The notes under the pieces were generated by a model. That model saw nothing but the letters and a program-made list of their open reading frames with translations, searched no databases and had not been told where the DNA came from. 64,000 nt of DNA. It comes from Cucumis sativus. Its lineage: Eukaryota; Streptophyta; Magnoliopsida; Cucurbitales; Cucurbitaceae. Positions 1 through 12,310 of this stretch are shown one piece after another. The translations under genes were made by a program, and so were the position numbers. The DNA is taken from positions 6,634,001 to 6,698,000 of the forward strand of contig NC_026655.2 in NCBI RefSeq assembly GCF_000004075.3, in the 5' to 3' direction. How positions within the stretch are numbered: position 1 is the stretch's first letter; each line of letters starts with the position of its first letter.

Positions 1-557
1 CCAAGATATCTTGCTTTTTACTTGTATGTTCAAGATCTTCTCCCTTTCTGGAGAGGAAATGACATAGTTGTGTTGTATGGCTTCAATACCAAACGTCACA
101 CCTCACCTCGGCCAGATAACCAGGCAAAACTTAGGGCGAGATGTGACAACAGTAAAGTTTTGTGCTAATGATTTACCTGTTGAAGTGTCACACCCCATCT
201 TAGATTACCTCATTGAACTTATGGCCATATCAAATGTCACACTCCACCCCGCCTGGATTACATAGCAAGACTTACAACGAGCTATGATGACGAAAGAATA
301 TCACACCCCATCTCAGATCATCTTACTAAACTTAGGGAGAGCTGCAACGACAACAGGGCAAGGCGGAGTAGGGTAACCAGGGACTCTACTGTCATCGTGG
401 CTCAACCGTAGGAAACTTGGGGCATGTGTGAGACACATTTGGAAAAAACAATATTCTCAATTACTATTTCAGAAAAGGCACACACATCCTAGAGTAAATT
501 AAGCGAAACACTGGAGACCCAAAAAACCAATTTTCATTGAAATTTATGTTAAAGTGA
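1..557. repeat. Degenerate repeated motif beyond the last visible glucanase exon
   Basis: No further glucanase exon could be recognised here, although the donor at about 574 on the minus strand requires one. At about 90, 187, 236 and 301 a similar motif recurs, starting with gtcacac or tcacacc followed by a C-rich stretch and then gat-t/a-a. It looks like a decayed tandem or transposon-derived repeat. The stretch is less AT-rich than the rest of the window's intergenic DNA. The missing final exon probably lies before position 1, beyond a long intron carrying this repeat. Confidence 0.4.
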
Positions 558-574
558 TTAAAAGAAAAACTCAC

Positions 575-2031
575 TTGGGTCAGTGGTGGTGATCATAGCC
601 AGACCCTTGAAATCGCAAGATCCAGAAGTTTTCCCTTCTTTCTGATAATAGCTATCAAATGCATAAGAAGCATGGTTCTTCACATTGTTAGGCTGATAAC
701 AAACCTCGCCAGGTTGAATCTCTGTACAATTAGCTTTGCCAGGTCCACAAGCCCAATCTAAAGCCGTTTGCAATGTCTTCACATCGAACTCATCTATTGC
801 AATACAATAAGTTTGATTCGTCGTATCATTAGCCAAAAACGTTCCACTTCCCGATACATGAAGCAAATATACCGGCGTGGAGTTTCCATAAAACAGCCCC
901 CAATTCGCCTCGGACACCGGCGGCGACCGTAAATCCTCATTGAACAGTTCATAGATATACACACTCGAAGTAACTTCAGGGTGAAATGGGGTTCCACTTC
1001 TGTCGATAATATGTTTGATTAGATTCGAATTGAAATTGTCGGCGTTGTTGATTGTGGCGTACGGCTCTTTCGAATCGCCCTTTGAAGGCCACCCAGTTTC
1101 AGTAACGAGAACCACCACGTCTGTGATATTAAGATTCTTCATCGAGAAATAAGCAGAGTCAATCATGGCGTCGAGAACATTGGTGTAGTGAAGCAGAGTA
1201 TTGGGATCAACCATTTCCTTAGACGGAACCAAGGGTTTGAAGAGCGCATTATCAAGAGGAACAACCCCTTTGTTTTGCATAAAAACATAATAAGGGTAAA
1301 AATTCATCATCAAAGGCGACCCAGTTCTTGAAAGGAACTGAAGCAGAGGAAGTATGAACTGAACCAAGCTCTGGTTGAAGAAAGCCTGCGATGGTGGAAA
1401 TGGGTCGAGAATAATCGAAGCTGCGTGTGGAGTCGAAATGGTGATTTGGGTATGAAGATTTGCAGCAACAAGGGCATTGTAAAGGGATTCAATAGCAGGA
1501 AGTAGCAAAGGAGAAGCAGAAGGGATGGTGGTTAAAACCTCATCGCCGACGGAAATGCCGGAAATTAGTGTCTGAGGGTAGTACGCCACCACATTCCGGG
1601 AAATCCATGCGGCAGCGGTAGTATTCGAATACCCAATTGCAAGAAGTTGGTTGTTGGGTACACTGATTACAACTCTAATTTTCGAACCCTTTAGGGCTTT
1701 GAGAATATCAGGGTTCGTATCGTAAAGCCGAATGTGAGTGATTTTCTGAAAATGCAAGAAGGAAACTAAATCTGAAGGCGATAAAAGATTCGAAACGTCA
1801 CTCCCAATATTAACCCCAACAAATGGCTGTTTATCATCTTTGTCCACCTTCACCCCCTTAATCAATGGCGGAAATTTACCTGCAAAAACCCCCCGAAAAG
1901 AGAAAGAAAGATAAGAACAAAAAAGAGAAACTTCTACAACGTGTTAGAAGATATCCAATGTACGTACCTTCTGAAACAGTGAGAAACACAAAAAGGAAGA
2001 GAAAAAACAAAGAAAACTTAGAATCTGCCAT
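575..2031 (-). CDS. Glucan endo-1,3-beta-glucosidase, GH17 with C-terminal X8 (CBM43) domain; 3' end outside window
   Basis: Hydrolyses (1,3)-beta-glucan (callose) at the wall or plasma membrane. Exon 1 (1968-2031) encodes a hydrophobic signal peptide beginning MADSKFSLFF. It splices through a GTACGT donor and TTTTTGCAG acceptor to exon 2 (575-1879), restoring the phase as SEGKFPP. The GH17 barrel spans about residues 30-345. The predicted acid is Glu135 in SVGDEV, where most relatives have GNEV. The predicted nucleophile is Glu282 in VTETGWPSKG. The X8 domain follows (about 382-456), starting YCIAIDE with the family's spaced cysteines. Exon 2 ends at GACCCAA|GTGAGT, just where relatives continue into a short C-terminal exon that often carries a GPI-anchor signal. 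At least 456 residues are visible. The family is certain; plasma-membrane anchoring is inferred because the tail is not seen. Confidence 0.9.
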
Positions 2032-4990
2032 TGAAATGAGGTTGAAGATGAAGCTTGAACTCAGATACTACGTCATTCTGGACCTCTGTTTCAGCTACAA
2101 ATCCTTGCATCATCCAATCTTTTATCAATTCTTTCTCCTGTACTTATTATGTCGGTTTCCTCTTCCGGGTCTGAGCAGTTGACCAAAAATAATCAACAAA
2201 TTGCAAACCCAAAGAGAAGACGCCATCGAATTGAATTGAAAGCTTGATTTTTTATTAAACGGGGTGGGGGGGGCTTAGTCTTATTACAGAAATTACAATG
2301 AAACGTGTTAGTTTTACTAAAACACCCTGGTGGGGCAATATCTTTTTTGGTGGACTTAATGCTTAAGTTTTTGGGTATTCCTATTGATTCCTTTCCTGTA
2401 TTGCACGTTGGTTGGGAAAAAAAGGGGTTAAAGGAGGGGAAAAGGGATGAGTTCTTTTGGGAATTTGAAGTTTGTGTTGAGGGTAGTAATGTAAATTGAA
2501 AAGGGGATTTCAAAAAGTGTCCGTTCTAGACGATTGTTGCTGAGGAAAAACAGGCTGTCCCTTACACAAACAAAGAGACGTTACAATTACACTTCCCAAC
2601 TGCTGCTGCTGCTGCTGCCTCTGCCTCTGCCTCTGCCTATGCCTTTGTGGTGTATTTTGTTTTTATCTATGGCGCCTCATTTTTAAACATGTCTTTTACC
2701 CATCCAACACCAATTTCACTCTCTTTACTTTACTTCTAAATTTATTACTTCTCACAATTAAATACATCGGATTCGTTTCTTTTGTAAATACTGTAATAAA
2801 TATTAATATAAGGTCTATGAATGTAAATTTATCAGGTGGATAATGGGAGTAGAAAATTTCAAAACAATCATTTCATTCTTAATCCAATTTAACATATCGT
2901 TAAATGATATAATCATTTACTTTATCAACTTTCCCTAGTTCTTCTTCTTTGTTTTGTTTTTGAACTACACGTAATTCTTAAATGCTATTATGGTTCTTAA
3001 ATGCTATTATGGTGACAATTAATAGTTGAAGATTTCAAAGCAAGTTTTCATACAACCAAACCAATATTATAGTGCTAGAGTTCTTTTTCATCTTAAGTTT
3101 TAGGTAGTTTTTATTTAGTTGATAAGCTTCAATTATATTTTTTATCGTTGAACTTTCTACTCTTACCCTTTGAGTTTTGTTAAATTCAATTTACCTTTGA
3201 TTTTCCTCATTTGTAATTTGTTCAGTCTTCAATGTTATTAATGTTTGTTAATTAAATCAATTAATTAAAAGCTAATCTCAAATACAGAAGTAAACATTGT
3301 TAAGAAATGACCAAAATTTCTGTGTATAGTATAAAGTTACATCACTCTAAAAAGAAATGTTTTTTAATTGTAATGTATTAGTACATTATTTGACATGTCA
3401 TTAAATGATTGATTAATCACGTAGACTTCACATAAGACTTCGTATAATTCTTAAAAACACATGTGGTAGATAGAGATGGTAGAAATTTCCTCCAAACTAG
3501 CATAAGAAAAGGAGGGTTATGGCCTAAAACAGGCAGAATTTTATACACTAAAAAAGGACAGACAAAAACACCAAACTGTGTACCTTCTACACAGCAGAGA
3601 GAGTCACGAGCACTTGAAATAGAATCACGTGACTCTCGATCTTACACCAAAGGAGAGGACATAGTATCAAATAGTAATTAATTAACAATATTCAGAGGCT
3701 GGGTTCGTGAATTCTTGGAATTTGAAGATGAAGTTTGTGAACATAAATGGCAGAAGAAAGGCATTGGATCCCTTTTGCTAAAAGGATAGTATCCACAATT
3801 ATTTATTTTCAATTGACAGTGCAGCAGAAATCAGCAGGGCATTGTGTTTGGTGGTTGTCAATATGTCATTCATCATCAACCAAAAAAGCAAGGCTTTGTT
3901 TATATTAATTAGTATAAGGTCAAATAGTTAGGCAACTTCAGAAACAATAAGGTTTTGAGTGAATATTTTGGTTCACCAACCTGCCTGTGTGCTTGTGTAA
4001 CACAGACTCTCACAGTCGTGTTACTTCTTGTTCTTGGTGGCTCTTTTAGGTTGAATTGGTTGGAACATAGTTGTGTAAAATCAAGGGATTTTCTAGTGTT
4101 TATCTTTAATTAGTTTGGAAAAGATGAGACTTTGATCCGCTTTTTTGAAACAAGTGTTTCGAACCTTTTTTCTTTTGCTGCTACGGTGCCTTATTCTAGA
4201 TTTATTGTTTGTTTTCTAGTTTTTCTAGTTCACTTTTTTGTTTTAATCATGAGTTATAACTCACTTTGTTCTTGCTCCTTTTTAGTTCTTGTTTAAGCTC
4301 TCGGGACATTATGCATCTTGAAAAAAATTACTTGTCTATAAAGTGTCTATATATTATAGGAAGAGGAAAAGTACAACACCGTCCATTGTCTAAAGAGTAA
4401 TAAGACAAGGGAGTAAAAATTTAGAGAAGGAAAGAAAAAGAAAATGTATTTAAAAAAGATGAAACTCATATTGATAACCATACCTCTGATAATACTGAAC
4501 TCGTGATTACTAGTATTTACAGTTAAGTTTTTGTTGAACAATTTCTACACCAAAGGGTATAGAAGAAAGGGAGACCAAAAAGTTTATAGTAATGTACGTT
4601 ACGATGGGATCATGATTGGGGAAAATGCTGTTCTTTTACAGTACTATTCCACCAATAATTTTGATTGGGAAATTCCCATAGAGGGCTTTACTTTGCAATC
4701 ATTCGACGGGGGAAAGAGGTACATAAGAACATGGCAGATTCTCCTTACGTCGTGGCAATGTTTGTCACACCAAAGTTATAAAACTGTGTGGGGACGGATA
4801 TCTTTCATTCAAATCATATGGAAAGGTTATATATCAAATAGTCGGTTTTAAGTATCAATCACTTTTAATACAGTGGGTCGCACACCACTTGCCAATTTGA
4901 GCCTAATTTCCACAAGTAGAAACGTTTAATTGAAGAGATGTAGGGGAAATCATAAAGGAAAGTGGCTCCTCGTTCTATCCCATCTTTGCA
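2032..4990. other. Gene-free interval between the glucanase and APS reductase
   Basis: No recognisable gene. Visible features are a trinucleotide/hexanucleotide stretch near 2597-2643 (TGC repeats passing into CTCTGC repeats), a 19-bp direct repeat near 2975-3012 (ttcttaaatgctattatgg twice) and a 10-bp-arm inverted repeat at 3599-3637. Short open frames here, for example at 3463-3681 and 4531-4851, show no family resemblance. The right end, about 4990-5270, probably contains the APS reductase 3' UTR. Confidence 0.5.
2597..2643. repeat. Microsatellite, TGC then CTCTGC units
   Basis: A run of TGC units passes directly into several CTCTGC units and a final degenerate copy. It lies upstream of the glucanase, outside any supported coding exon. 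Confidence 0.75.
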
Positions 4991-5270
4991 CAAACGTTAA
5001 TTAGTACAAACCAAAACCTCTACGGGAAAAACTGGTATATATACATGTACTACTATGTCACAAATGACAAACAAAAGCCTATTTTTCATGACCGAATGCT
5101 CGCTCTCTACTGAAAAAACATGCCCAAGCTTTGATTTTAATCTCATCTTCCAATCTAACAAAAGATTGGAGCCTCTGTGGGAGATTTTAGCTTCGTTGAT
5201 GACGCAGCCGAGTGTGATTAAGAATTCAGGACTTGAACTTTGCTTCAAGTGCATTTTGGATGTGTACGTA

Positions 5271-7411
5271 TCAACGTAGGGCATTCACAAAAGCCGTCAA
5301 CGACTCAACATCCCTCTTCTCAGATGGGTATTTGATTGCTTTAGATGAATGTTTGGGGAAGAGGAGTATTGTGGGGAATGACCCTAACTCCAGCTCTTGT
5401 TTGGCGAATTGCTTCTGCTCACCGTCAGCTCTGAACTTACCAACTTTCACTCCACTTCCTGCTAACTTGTCAGCCAATTCAACATATGACCCTTCCATAG
5501 CCTGTACAAAATTCAATGTCATTTATTGAGAACAAATGTATTGTACTTTTGTTTGTTAAGCTTACAAATGACATTTACCTGACAGAATTGGCACCAAGGT
5601 GCGTAAAGAACAACAAGCCAAGGTTCTTTCCTGTTATCCAGCCTTGTCAAGTTTTCCATTCCTGTTCTGTTCAGGTTCACCAAATTTTGGGAGATGAATA
5701 TGTCATTAACTGAGGGAGTTTCATTTCCATTGCCATTCAGCTGGGGGACATCTCCCTGTTTAAGGTTTCCTTTGTGAAGACCGCATTCCTTGGCCTTGGA
5801 ATCCTCCCACCACCATCTTCCTTCTCTTTCATGTTGCCCTGGAAGAACAGGCCTTGTACAAGGCTCACATCCAATTGAGACATATCCTTGAGAATGCAAA
5901 GAGTTTACAGGCACATTCATGGTCCGCAAGAAGTTCCATACGTCTTTACCATGGACGTTGGCGACAGGGTTCCACTTAATCAGGCTCCCAATGCCACCAT
6001 CCAACCCTTCAAAAACAGGATCAACTTGGACAACAGGAACTTCTGATCTAGTTCCGGGAGATTGGTCTTTTCTTTGTCCAGTGATCCAAGCTCTTAGTCC
6101 CTTTAAAGCCCTCCTCAATGGCCTCACTTTCCTTACTCGGCAGCACTCCTGGTGGCCATCATCGTAGAATGAAAACAGCCCTTTGTTCCTTACTAAACCC
6201 TGAACTTCAACAGCATCAGGGAACATGTACTCTATATGAATGCCATACTGTTTCTCCACTGCATCAAAGAATTGGTATGTTTCTGAATTCAACCTCCCTG
6301 TGTCCAGACTAAATACTCTAAATGGTCGACCAGTCAAACGAGCATATTCAATCAATGCAACATCTTCCGCACCACTGCAGTGTTAGATGTTTTGTTGGTA
6401 AGAGAAACACAAGGAAATTCTTTAAACCTTAAATGCTTTACTGCTAAATTCTTCTCAAGGGTGAAAATTACTAATACCCTTGAATCTATAATCATTAGTT
6501 GCATTAGGCTCTACCATCTACAGCTGATGGTAGCCAAAAGCTTATTGAAAATGAAACAATTAATAAACTAACAGAGTGAGAGGTGCAATATGAGTTGCCA
6601 TACATTTGTTTTGGATAGTCTTTGGTCATATTTAAGATAGGCGAATTAGGTGAACAATAAATAAATCCAGTAACACGAATCTCTAAAGAAAATGCTTGAA
6701 AAAGGTCTATTCTAATCATTGAACAATAACTATGTATAATATATGTGACTAAGATACATGTTACAGATCACAGATTCAACAGCATTACAATTTAAAGTTT
6801 CAGACATTTGAGACGTAATATTTGAAAATTAAACCTAAAGACAATTTAATCAAATAACGGGATAAAAACACACCTGAAAGCAATCGCAATATCGTCACCA
6901 AATTTCCCAAGAGCTTGGTCCATTATTTCCAGAGGGGAAGCATTTTCAAGGTCTTTGGCTAATCCATCATAGTCCACAATCTCCGTTCTCTCTGCCACCT
7001 CTGCAGACCCATCCCCATTATTCACACAATTCCCAGAAATGAAATACAATTGATGAAAATAGAAGAAAAGCTATTCAAAATTACCAGGAGCAAGAGTATT
7101 GGCCACGAACGGCACAAGCGAATCATTCCGTTTGGATTGCGCATTCATAGGCTTCACCACCGAGCATCCTCTAATTCGTGAATAATTCACTCCAGAAGAT
7201 AAAACATGCGGCGGATGCAGCAGCTGAAGAGAACCAATTGGTGGAACTGCAAACGGAAATGACATACATATACACAATTTAAGAAATTAAGATTGTAGTG
7301 AAAATAGAAATGTTGAAAGAAAAAAAAAAAGTGAAGAATACCATTAGGGTCAGAGGAAGCGGCAAAATGGTGAAAATGAGAAGAAGAAGAAGAAGAAAGA
7401 GAAAGCGCCAT
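5271..7411 (-). CDS. APR: 5'-adenylylsulfate (APS) reductase, chloroplastic
   Basis: Reduces APS to sulfite with glutathione in plastids, a key regulatory step of sulfate assimilation. Five exons: 7342-7411, 7085-7246, 6874-7000, 5579-6374 and 5271-5501. The phases close to 1386 nt, or 461 residues, normal for plant APR. Residues 1 to about 60 form a Ser-rich plastid transit peptide ([13 protein letters not shown]). The PAPS-reductase-like core spans about 100-320, with [12 protein letters not shown] near the nucleotide site, the Cys197-Cys198 pair in HQECCRVRK, Cys289 and Cys292 in IGCEPCTRP, and Cys317 in KECGLHKGN. These cysteines match the Fe-S cluster and catalytic set. A thioredoxin-like domain follows (about 360-461) with WCQFC (381-385), which serves as the glutaredoxin-like active site. 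The last intron falls directly after WCQFCQ. Which APR isoform this is cannot be told from the window. Confidence 0.96.
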
Positions 7412-7559
7412 GAAAGGCAAAAGAAAGTTGGAGTGTGTGGTTATGGGTTGGTTTGTAATGGGAAGTGGGAAGGCAAAAGAAAGGAAGGGAAGAAGAAGAA
7501 TAAATAAAAATGATGGTGGAATGAAGGGGGACGGAAATGAGGGAAGAGGGGGAATGCTG

Positions 7560-7760
7560 AAGGTGTTGTCCAAGTGGGGGGTTATGATTGGAAGAAGGTC
7601 CACACGCGTCGCCTCATGGTACCGTCACGTAGCGATATTTGACCGAAACAGAATGACATATCTCACGTGGCCTACTCTATTTCTGTGTTTTTCTGCATGG
7701 GACCTTTCAACCAATTTTCCGCCTCTAAATTCTTTTTTATTTTACATCTTTCTTTCCTTT
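7560..7760 (-). promoter_or_regulatory. Putative APS reductase promoter with G-box
   Basis: This lies about 150-350 bp upstream of the APR start on the minus strand. It contains a palindromic CACGTG G-box at 7664-7669 and a second ACGT core near 7626. It is more GC-rich than the flanking AT-rich DNA. ACGT cores are common bZIP/bHLH sites; their use here is inferred from position only. Confidence 0.35.
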
Positions 7761-8843
7761 TCTCTTCTTTTTTACTTCTAAACATTTTAATCTTAGATTA
7801 CATTTCCTAAAAATTACAACAAATTCTGTAATTGGTGAAAATATCATTTCACTTCATCCATATAGTCATCAAATTTTGTAATTAGATTTCCCTTTTATTG
7901 CATATACTTCTATAACTATTATCTCTACCTCCAAACATTTTGTGGCATTCATATTGATAACTATGTCAAAACTAAGAATTTTTGTTGTAATAATGATGAC
8001 AATATCAGTCCTCCAATTAAGCTTAATTATTTTCAAGTATAATTGGATTGGGTGTACTCGCGATCTAAATCATTGGGTTTCATTATTTTATTACAGAATT
8101 AATTTTAAATTTAATTTATTAGTAGCATAATACAAATTAACAACTAAAAATAATCAAATGAGACTCACTTGTTTTAATGTTTTGATCTATTATTTGGTAC
8201 CATTTTACCTAATTTATTTTCAAAATTATCCCAATTTTCATAACAACCGACTATTTTTTATCGTACTATTTTTAGAAAAATTTAAATTTAAATTTTTACT
8301 ATGTAAGCACGTATGAACAAATTTATGTAGTTTTTCAAAAATAGAAAAAAAAACTATTTACTAAAATACAAAATTGTTGGTAAATAGTTTTTTCTTTGTT
8401 TTTTTTTACTATTATCCAAATTTACAAGTAATTTTGAATTTATAATTACCTAAACAATGTATTTTCTAAAAGTGTTCGTTAAATCATAATAATACTAATT
8501 GTCAATAAATCACAATAACATTTCTTTCCTAAAAAAAAGGACTGATTAAATTAATTACAAATTTGGGTGAAGTGTTAATAATTAAAAGGAAAATAAAAAT
8601 GTACAATTAATTAACATATTGCAATTGCTTTTAATTCATTAGGGTGGAAACCTTTTTATGGATGGTGCGATCCTAAATAAAGGAGTTTAGTCAATTTAAA
8701 ACCGATTAAGCTTTTAATTACCAAATGCTCAATTCAATCAACCTTTTCTTAAATTGCCCATATACACACAACCTTTTTCACAATCAACACAATTTCAATT
8801 AATAAAATAAATAAACTGTTCATAGGCTATGGAGAAATGGAAT
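7761..8843. other. AT-rich spacer between APS reductase and the retroelement
   Basis: No gene or structured element recognised. The stretch is AT-rich with short poly-T/poly-A runs. The GGAAT at its right edge (8839-8843) is the left copy of the retroelement target-site duplication. Confidence 0.5.
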
Positions 8844-9013
8844 TATCACCGTAATTAAAGTAATTTAGCTGTAATTTAGGAATACATTATTGTAATTAGA
8901 TTAATTTGATCCTTTCCTTATAGGTTGTCCAAATTAACTATATATGTATCATTGTATTATTGATTTTAAATAACAAATAAAGAAGATCTAGAATATTCTC
9001 CATATTATTCACA
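8844..9013 (+). repeat. 5' LTR of the copia-type element
   Basis: 170 bp, identical by eye to the copy at 12311-12480. It begins TATCACC and ends TTCACA, directly before the primer-binding site. The 5' end is TA rather than the usual TG. Confidence 0.95.
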
Positions 9014-9169
9014 TGGTATCAGAGCCAAAACCCTAGACTTACTGTAGCCGCCGCCGTCGCCGCCGCCGGAAAAACTCTGCCGTGAAGTCCTGCCGTGAAG
9101 ACGCTTCCGCGAACGCCAGATCTCCCTTCAGTCAATCTTCCTGCCGCAGCCTTCTTCCACGAACGCCAG

Positions 9170-9420
9170 ACGCAAGACCTTCCCTCGGTCCTTGCCGTGA
9201 AGCCCTGCCGTGAAGCCCTGCCGTGAAGACACTTCCGCGAACGCCTTGCCGTGAAGCCCTGCCGTGAAGACACTTCCGCGAACGCCTTGCCGTGAAGCCC
9301 TGCCGTGAAGACACTTCCGCGAACACCTTGCCGTGAAGCCCTGCCGTGAAGACACTTCCGCGAACACCTTGCCGTGAAGCCCTGCCGTGAAGACGCTTCC
9401 GCGAACGCCAGATCTCCCCT
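9170..9420 (+). repeat. GC-rich 41-bp tandem repeat in the element leader
   Basis: Units beginning CTTCCGCGAAC recur at 9232, 9273, 9314 and 9355, exactly 41 bp apart, with partial units on both sides. Inside each unit the motif TGCCGTGAAG occurs twice, so the array is itself built from a shorter repeat. Open frames on the opposite strand across this array are products of its GC-richness and periodicity, not genes. Confidence 0.9.
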
Positions 9421-12310
9421 CGGTCAATCTCCCTGCCGCAACCCTCTGCCGTGAAAACGCTTCCACGAACACCGCGCCGCGAACTCCAGCAACCTCCTAC
9501 CAATATTCTGTGAACTGTATACTCGCCGCCGTCGCAAGCACCCTCCTGCCTTGAAGACCTCTGCTGGCGACCTCCTGCCGTGAAGAAACAACCGCGCCGC
9601 GAACTCCAGCAACCTCCTGCCTCGAATCCCAACTGCAATTCCAGTGAAATCCCAGCCACGAACTTTAGCCTCGAATCCCAGCCGCAAATACTCTGTGAAT
9701 CTCCAGCAGCTAATTATATTTAGATGGAGAAACATGAAGTTGCTCGTCCCATTAGCACCATTCTCGATGGAACTAATTATATCACTTGGGCCCACCAAAT
9801 GAGGAGTTTTTTGATAGGTCGAAAACTGTGGCGCATCGTTACTGGAGATATCACTAAACCAGTCAAACCTACTCCTCCGATGGACACCACTGAAAATATT
9901 GATACAGACCCATCTGATGTCACTGTTCAAGAGACGACTGCAGAAACCGACAAATATGATTCACACTCAATTCTCCAGCAAAATTAAAATCTTTCGAACT
10001 GATAATGCGATGGAATATAAGGACTCTCAACTTCTTTCCTTCCTTGCCCAGCAAGGCACTCTGATTCAACGCTCCTGTCCTCACACCTCTCAGCAAAATG
10101 GAAGAGCTGAACGCAAACATCGTCACATTCTTGACTCTGTTCGTGCTCAGCTTCTATCTGCTGCTTGTCCAGAAAAATTCTGGGGCGAGGCTGCCCTCAC
10201 CTCTGTCTATGTCATCAATCGTCTTCCTTCAAAAGTCACTAAAAATGTTTCTCCCTTTGAAAGACTATACGGTACTTCCCCTTCTTACTCCAATCTAAAA
10301 ATTTTTGGTTGTGCATGTTTCGTATTATTATATCCTCATGAACATACCAAACTTGAACCACGTGCACGTCTATGTTGCTTCTTGGGTTATGGTACTGAAC
10401 ATAAAGGATTTCGTTGTTGGGATCCCATCTCTCAACGATTACGTATATCTCGTCATGTCACCTTCTGGGAACATCGTATGTTTTCTAGTCTTTCCTCATT
10501 CCATGAATCTCTTTCAAGTTCTCACCCATTCTTCACCGATCCGTCTATTGACCTTTTTCCCTCACTTGATTCAACACCTGACACTACACCTTGCATGTTA
10601 CCTATACCTGAGCCCACTCAATCGGACCATATTTCTGCACTCCCGGATCTTCCATCTGCCCCTCTTGAGGAACCTGAATCTACACCAATCCGACGATCTA
10701 CACGGGTAAGAGAAATTCCCTCTCATCTTAAAGATTATCATTGTTTCTCCACCATCATGTCTTTAGTTGAACCTTCCTCGTATAAGGAAGCCAGCACTAA
10801 CCCATTATGGCAGCAAGCAATGAATGAAGAACTTCAAGCCTTAGAAAAGACTCATACTTGGGAATATGTGGACTTACCTCCTGGAAAGAAACCTATTGGT
10901 TGTAAATGGATCTTCAAAATCAAAACACACTCTGATGGGTCTATAGAACGATACAAAGCACGACTTGTAGCCAAAGGTTATTCTCAAGAATATGGCATTG
11001 ATTATGAAGAAACGTTTGCTCCAGTAGCTCGAATGACGTCTGTTCGTAGTCTTTTAGCCATTGCAGCTGCAAAACAGTGGCCCCTCTTACAAATGGATGT
11101 TAAAAATGCATTTCTCAATGGAACTCTATCTGAAGAAGTCTATATGAAACCACCACCTGGTACTACCCGCCACATCAGAAAGTATGTCTTCTTCGACGAG
11201 CTCTCTATGGTCTCAAACAGGCTCCCCGAGCCTGGTTTGCAACTTTTAGCTCCACTATTACTCAACTTGGGTTCACTTCCAGCCCTCATGATTCAGCCTT
11301 GTTCACCCGCCAGACACCTAATGGTATTGTACTCCTTCTTTTATATGTTGATGACATGATTATTACAGGCGATGACCCTCAAGCTATATCTGAATTGCAA
11401 TGCTACCTGGGAAAGCACTTTGAAATGAAGGATTTAGGACCTCTCAGTTATTTCCTTGGCCTTGAGATCACCTCCGTATCTGATGGCTATTACTTATCTC
11501 AAGCTAAATATGCTTCTGACCTACTCAGTCGATCTGGTATTACTGATTCTACAACATCCTCAACACCTCTGGATCCAAATGTTCGACTTACTCCTTATGA
11601 TGGTGTTCCCCTTGACGATCCTACTTTGTACCGGCAACTTGTTGGTAGCTTGATTTACTTAACTGTAACTCGCCCTGATATTGCGTTCGCAGTTCACATA
11701 GTCAGTCAATTCATGGCCGCTCCCCGTACTATTCATTTCACTGCTGTCCTTCGGATTCTTCGCTACATTAAAGGCACTTTGGGTCATGGTCTCCACTTCT
11801 CCTCACAGTCTTCTCTGGTTCTCTCTGGATTCTCTGATGCTGATTGGGCAGGAGATCCTACTGATAGAAGATCCACCACTGGCTATTGTTTTTATTTAGG
11901 TGATGCTCTTATCTCCTGGCGCAGCAAGAAACAATCTGTTGTTTCCCGGTCTAGCACTGAGTCTGAATATCGTGCTCTAGCTGATGCCACTTCAGAATTA
12001 TTATGGCTTCGTTGGCTTCTTACTGATATGGGAGCCCCACAAACATCATCTACTACTCTCCATTGTGATAACCGCAGTGCCATTCAGATTGCACACAATG
12101 ATGTATTTCATGAACGAACAAAGCACATAGAGAACGATTGTCATTTTGTCCGTCATCATCTTCAAAGCAACACTCTCCATCTTCAATCTATCTCTACCAT
12201 TGATCAACCTGCAGATATCTTCACCAAAGCTCTCCATTCTCCTCGTTTCACTCTGTTACTTCACAAACTCAAGGTGGTTTCTACTCTACCAACTTGAGTT
12301 TGAGGGAGGG

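Noticed and set aside
2193-2513. 106-codon minus-strand frame
   Set aside because: No family resemblance, low-complexity Ser/Pro/Lys content, no splice context; it overlaps another non-coding frame on the plus strand.
4531-4851. 106-codon plus-strand frame
   Set aside because: Not recognisable, with no coding-like composition and no introns or neighbours supporting it.
7410-7781. 123-codon plus-strand frame across the APS reductase 5' region
   Set aside because: Antisense to the APR transit-peptide exon and promoter; Lys/Arg-rich because the opposite strand is CT-rich.
9019-9930. Several long minus-strand open frames of 84-175 codons
   Set aside because: They run antisense through the GC-rich tandem repeat in the retroelement leader and consist of repeated RQGFTA/GSVFTAGLHG-type units. 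They are shadows of repeat periodicity, not proteins.
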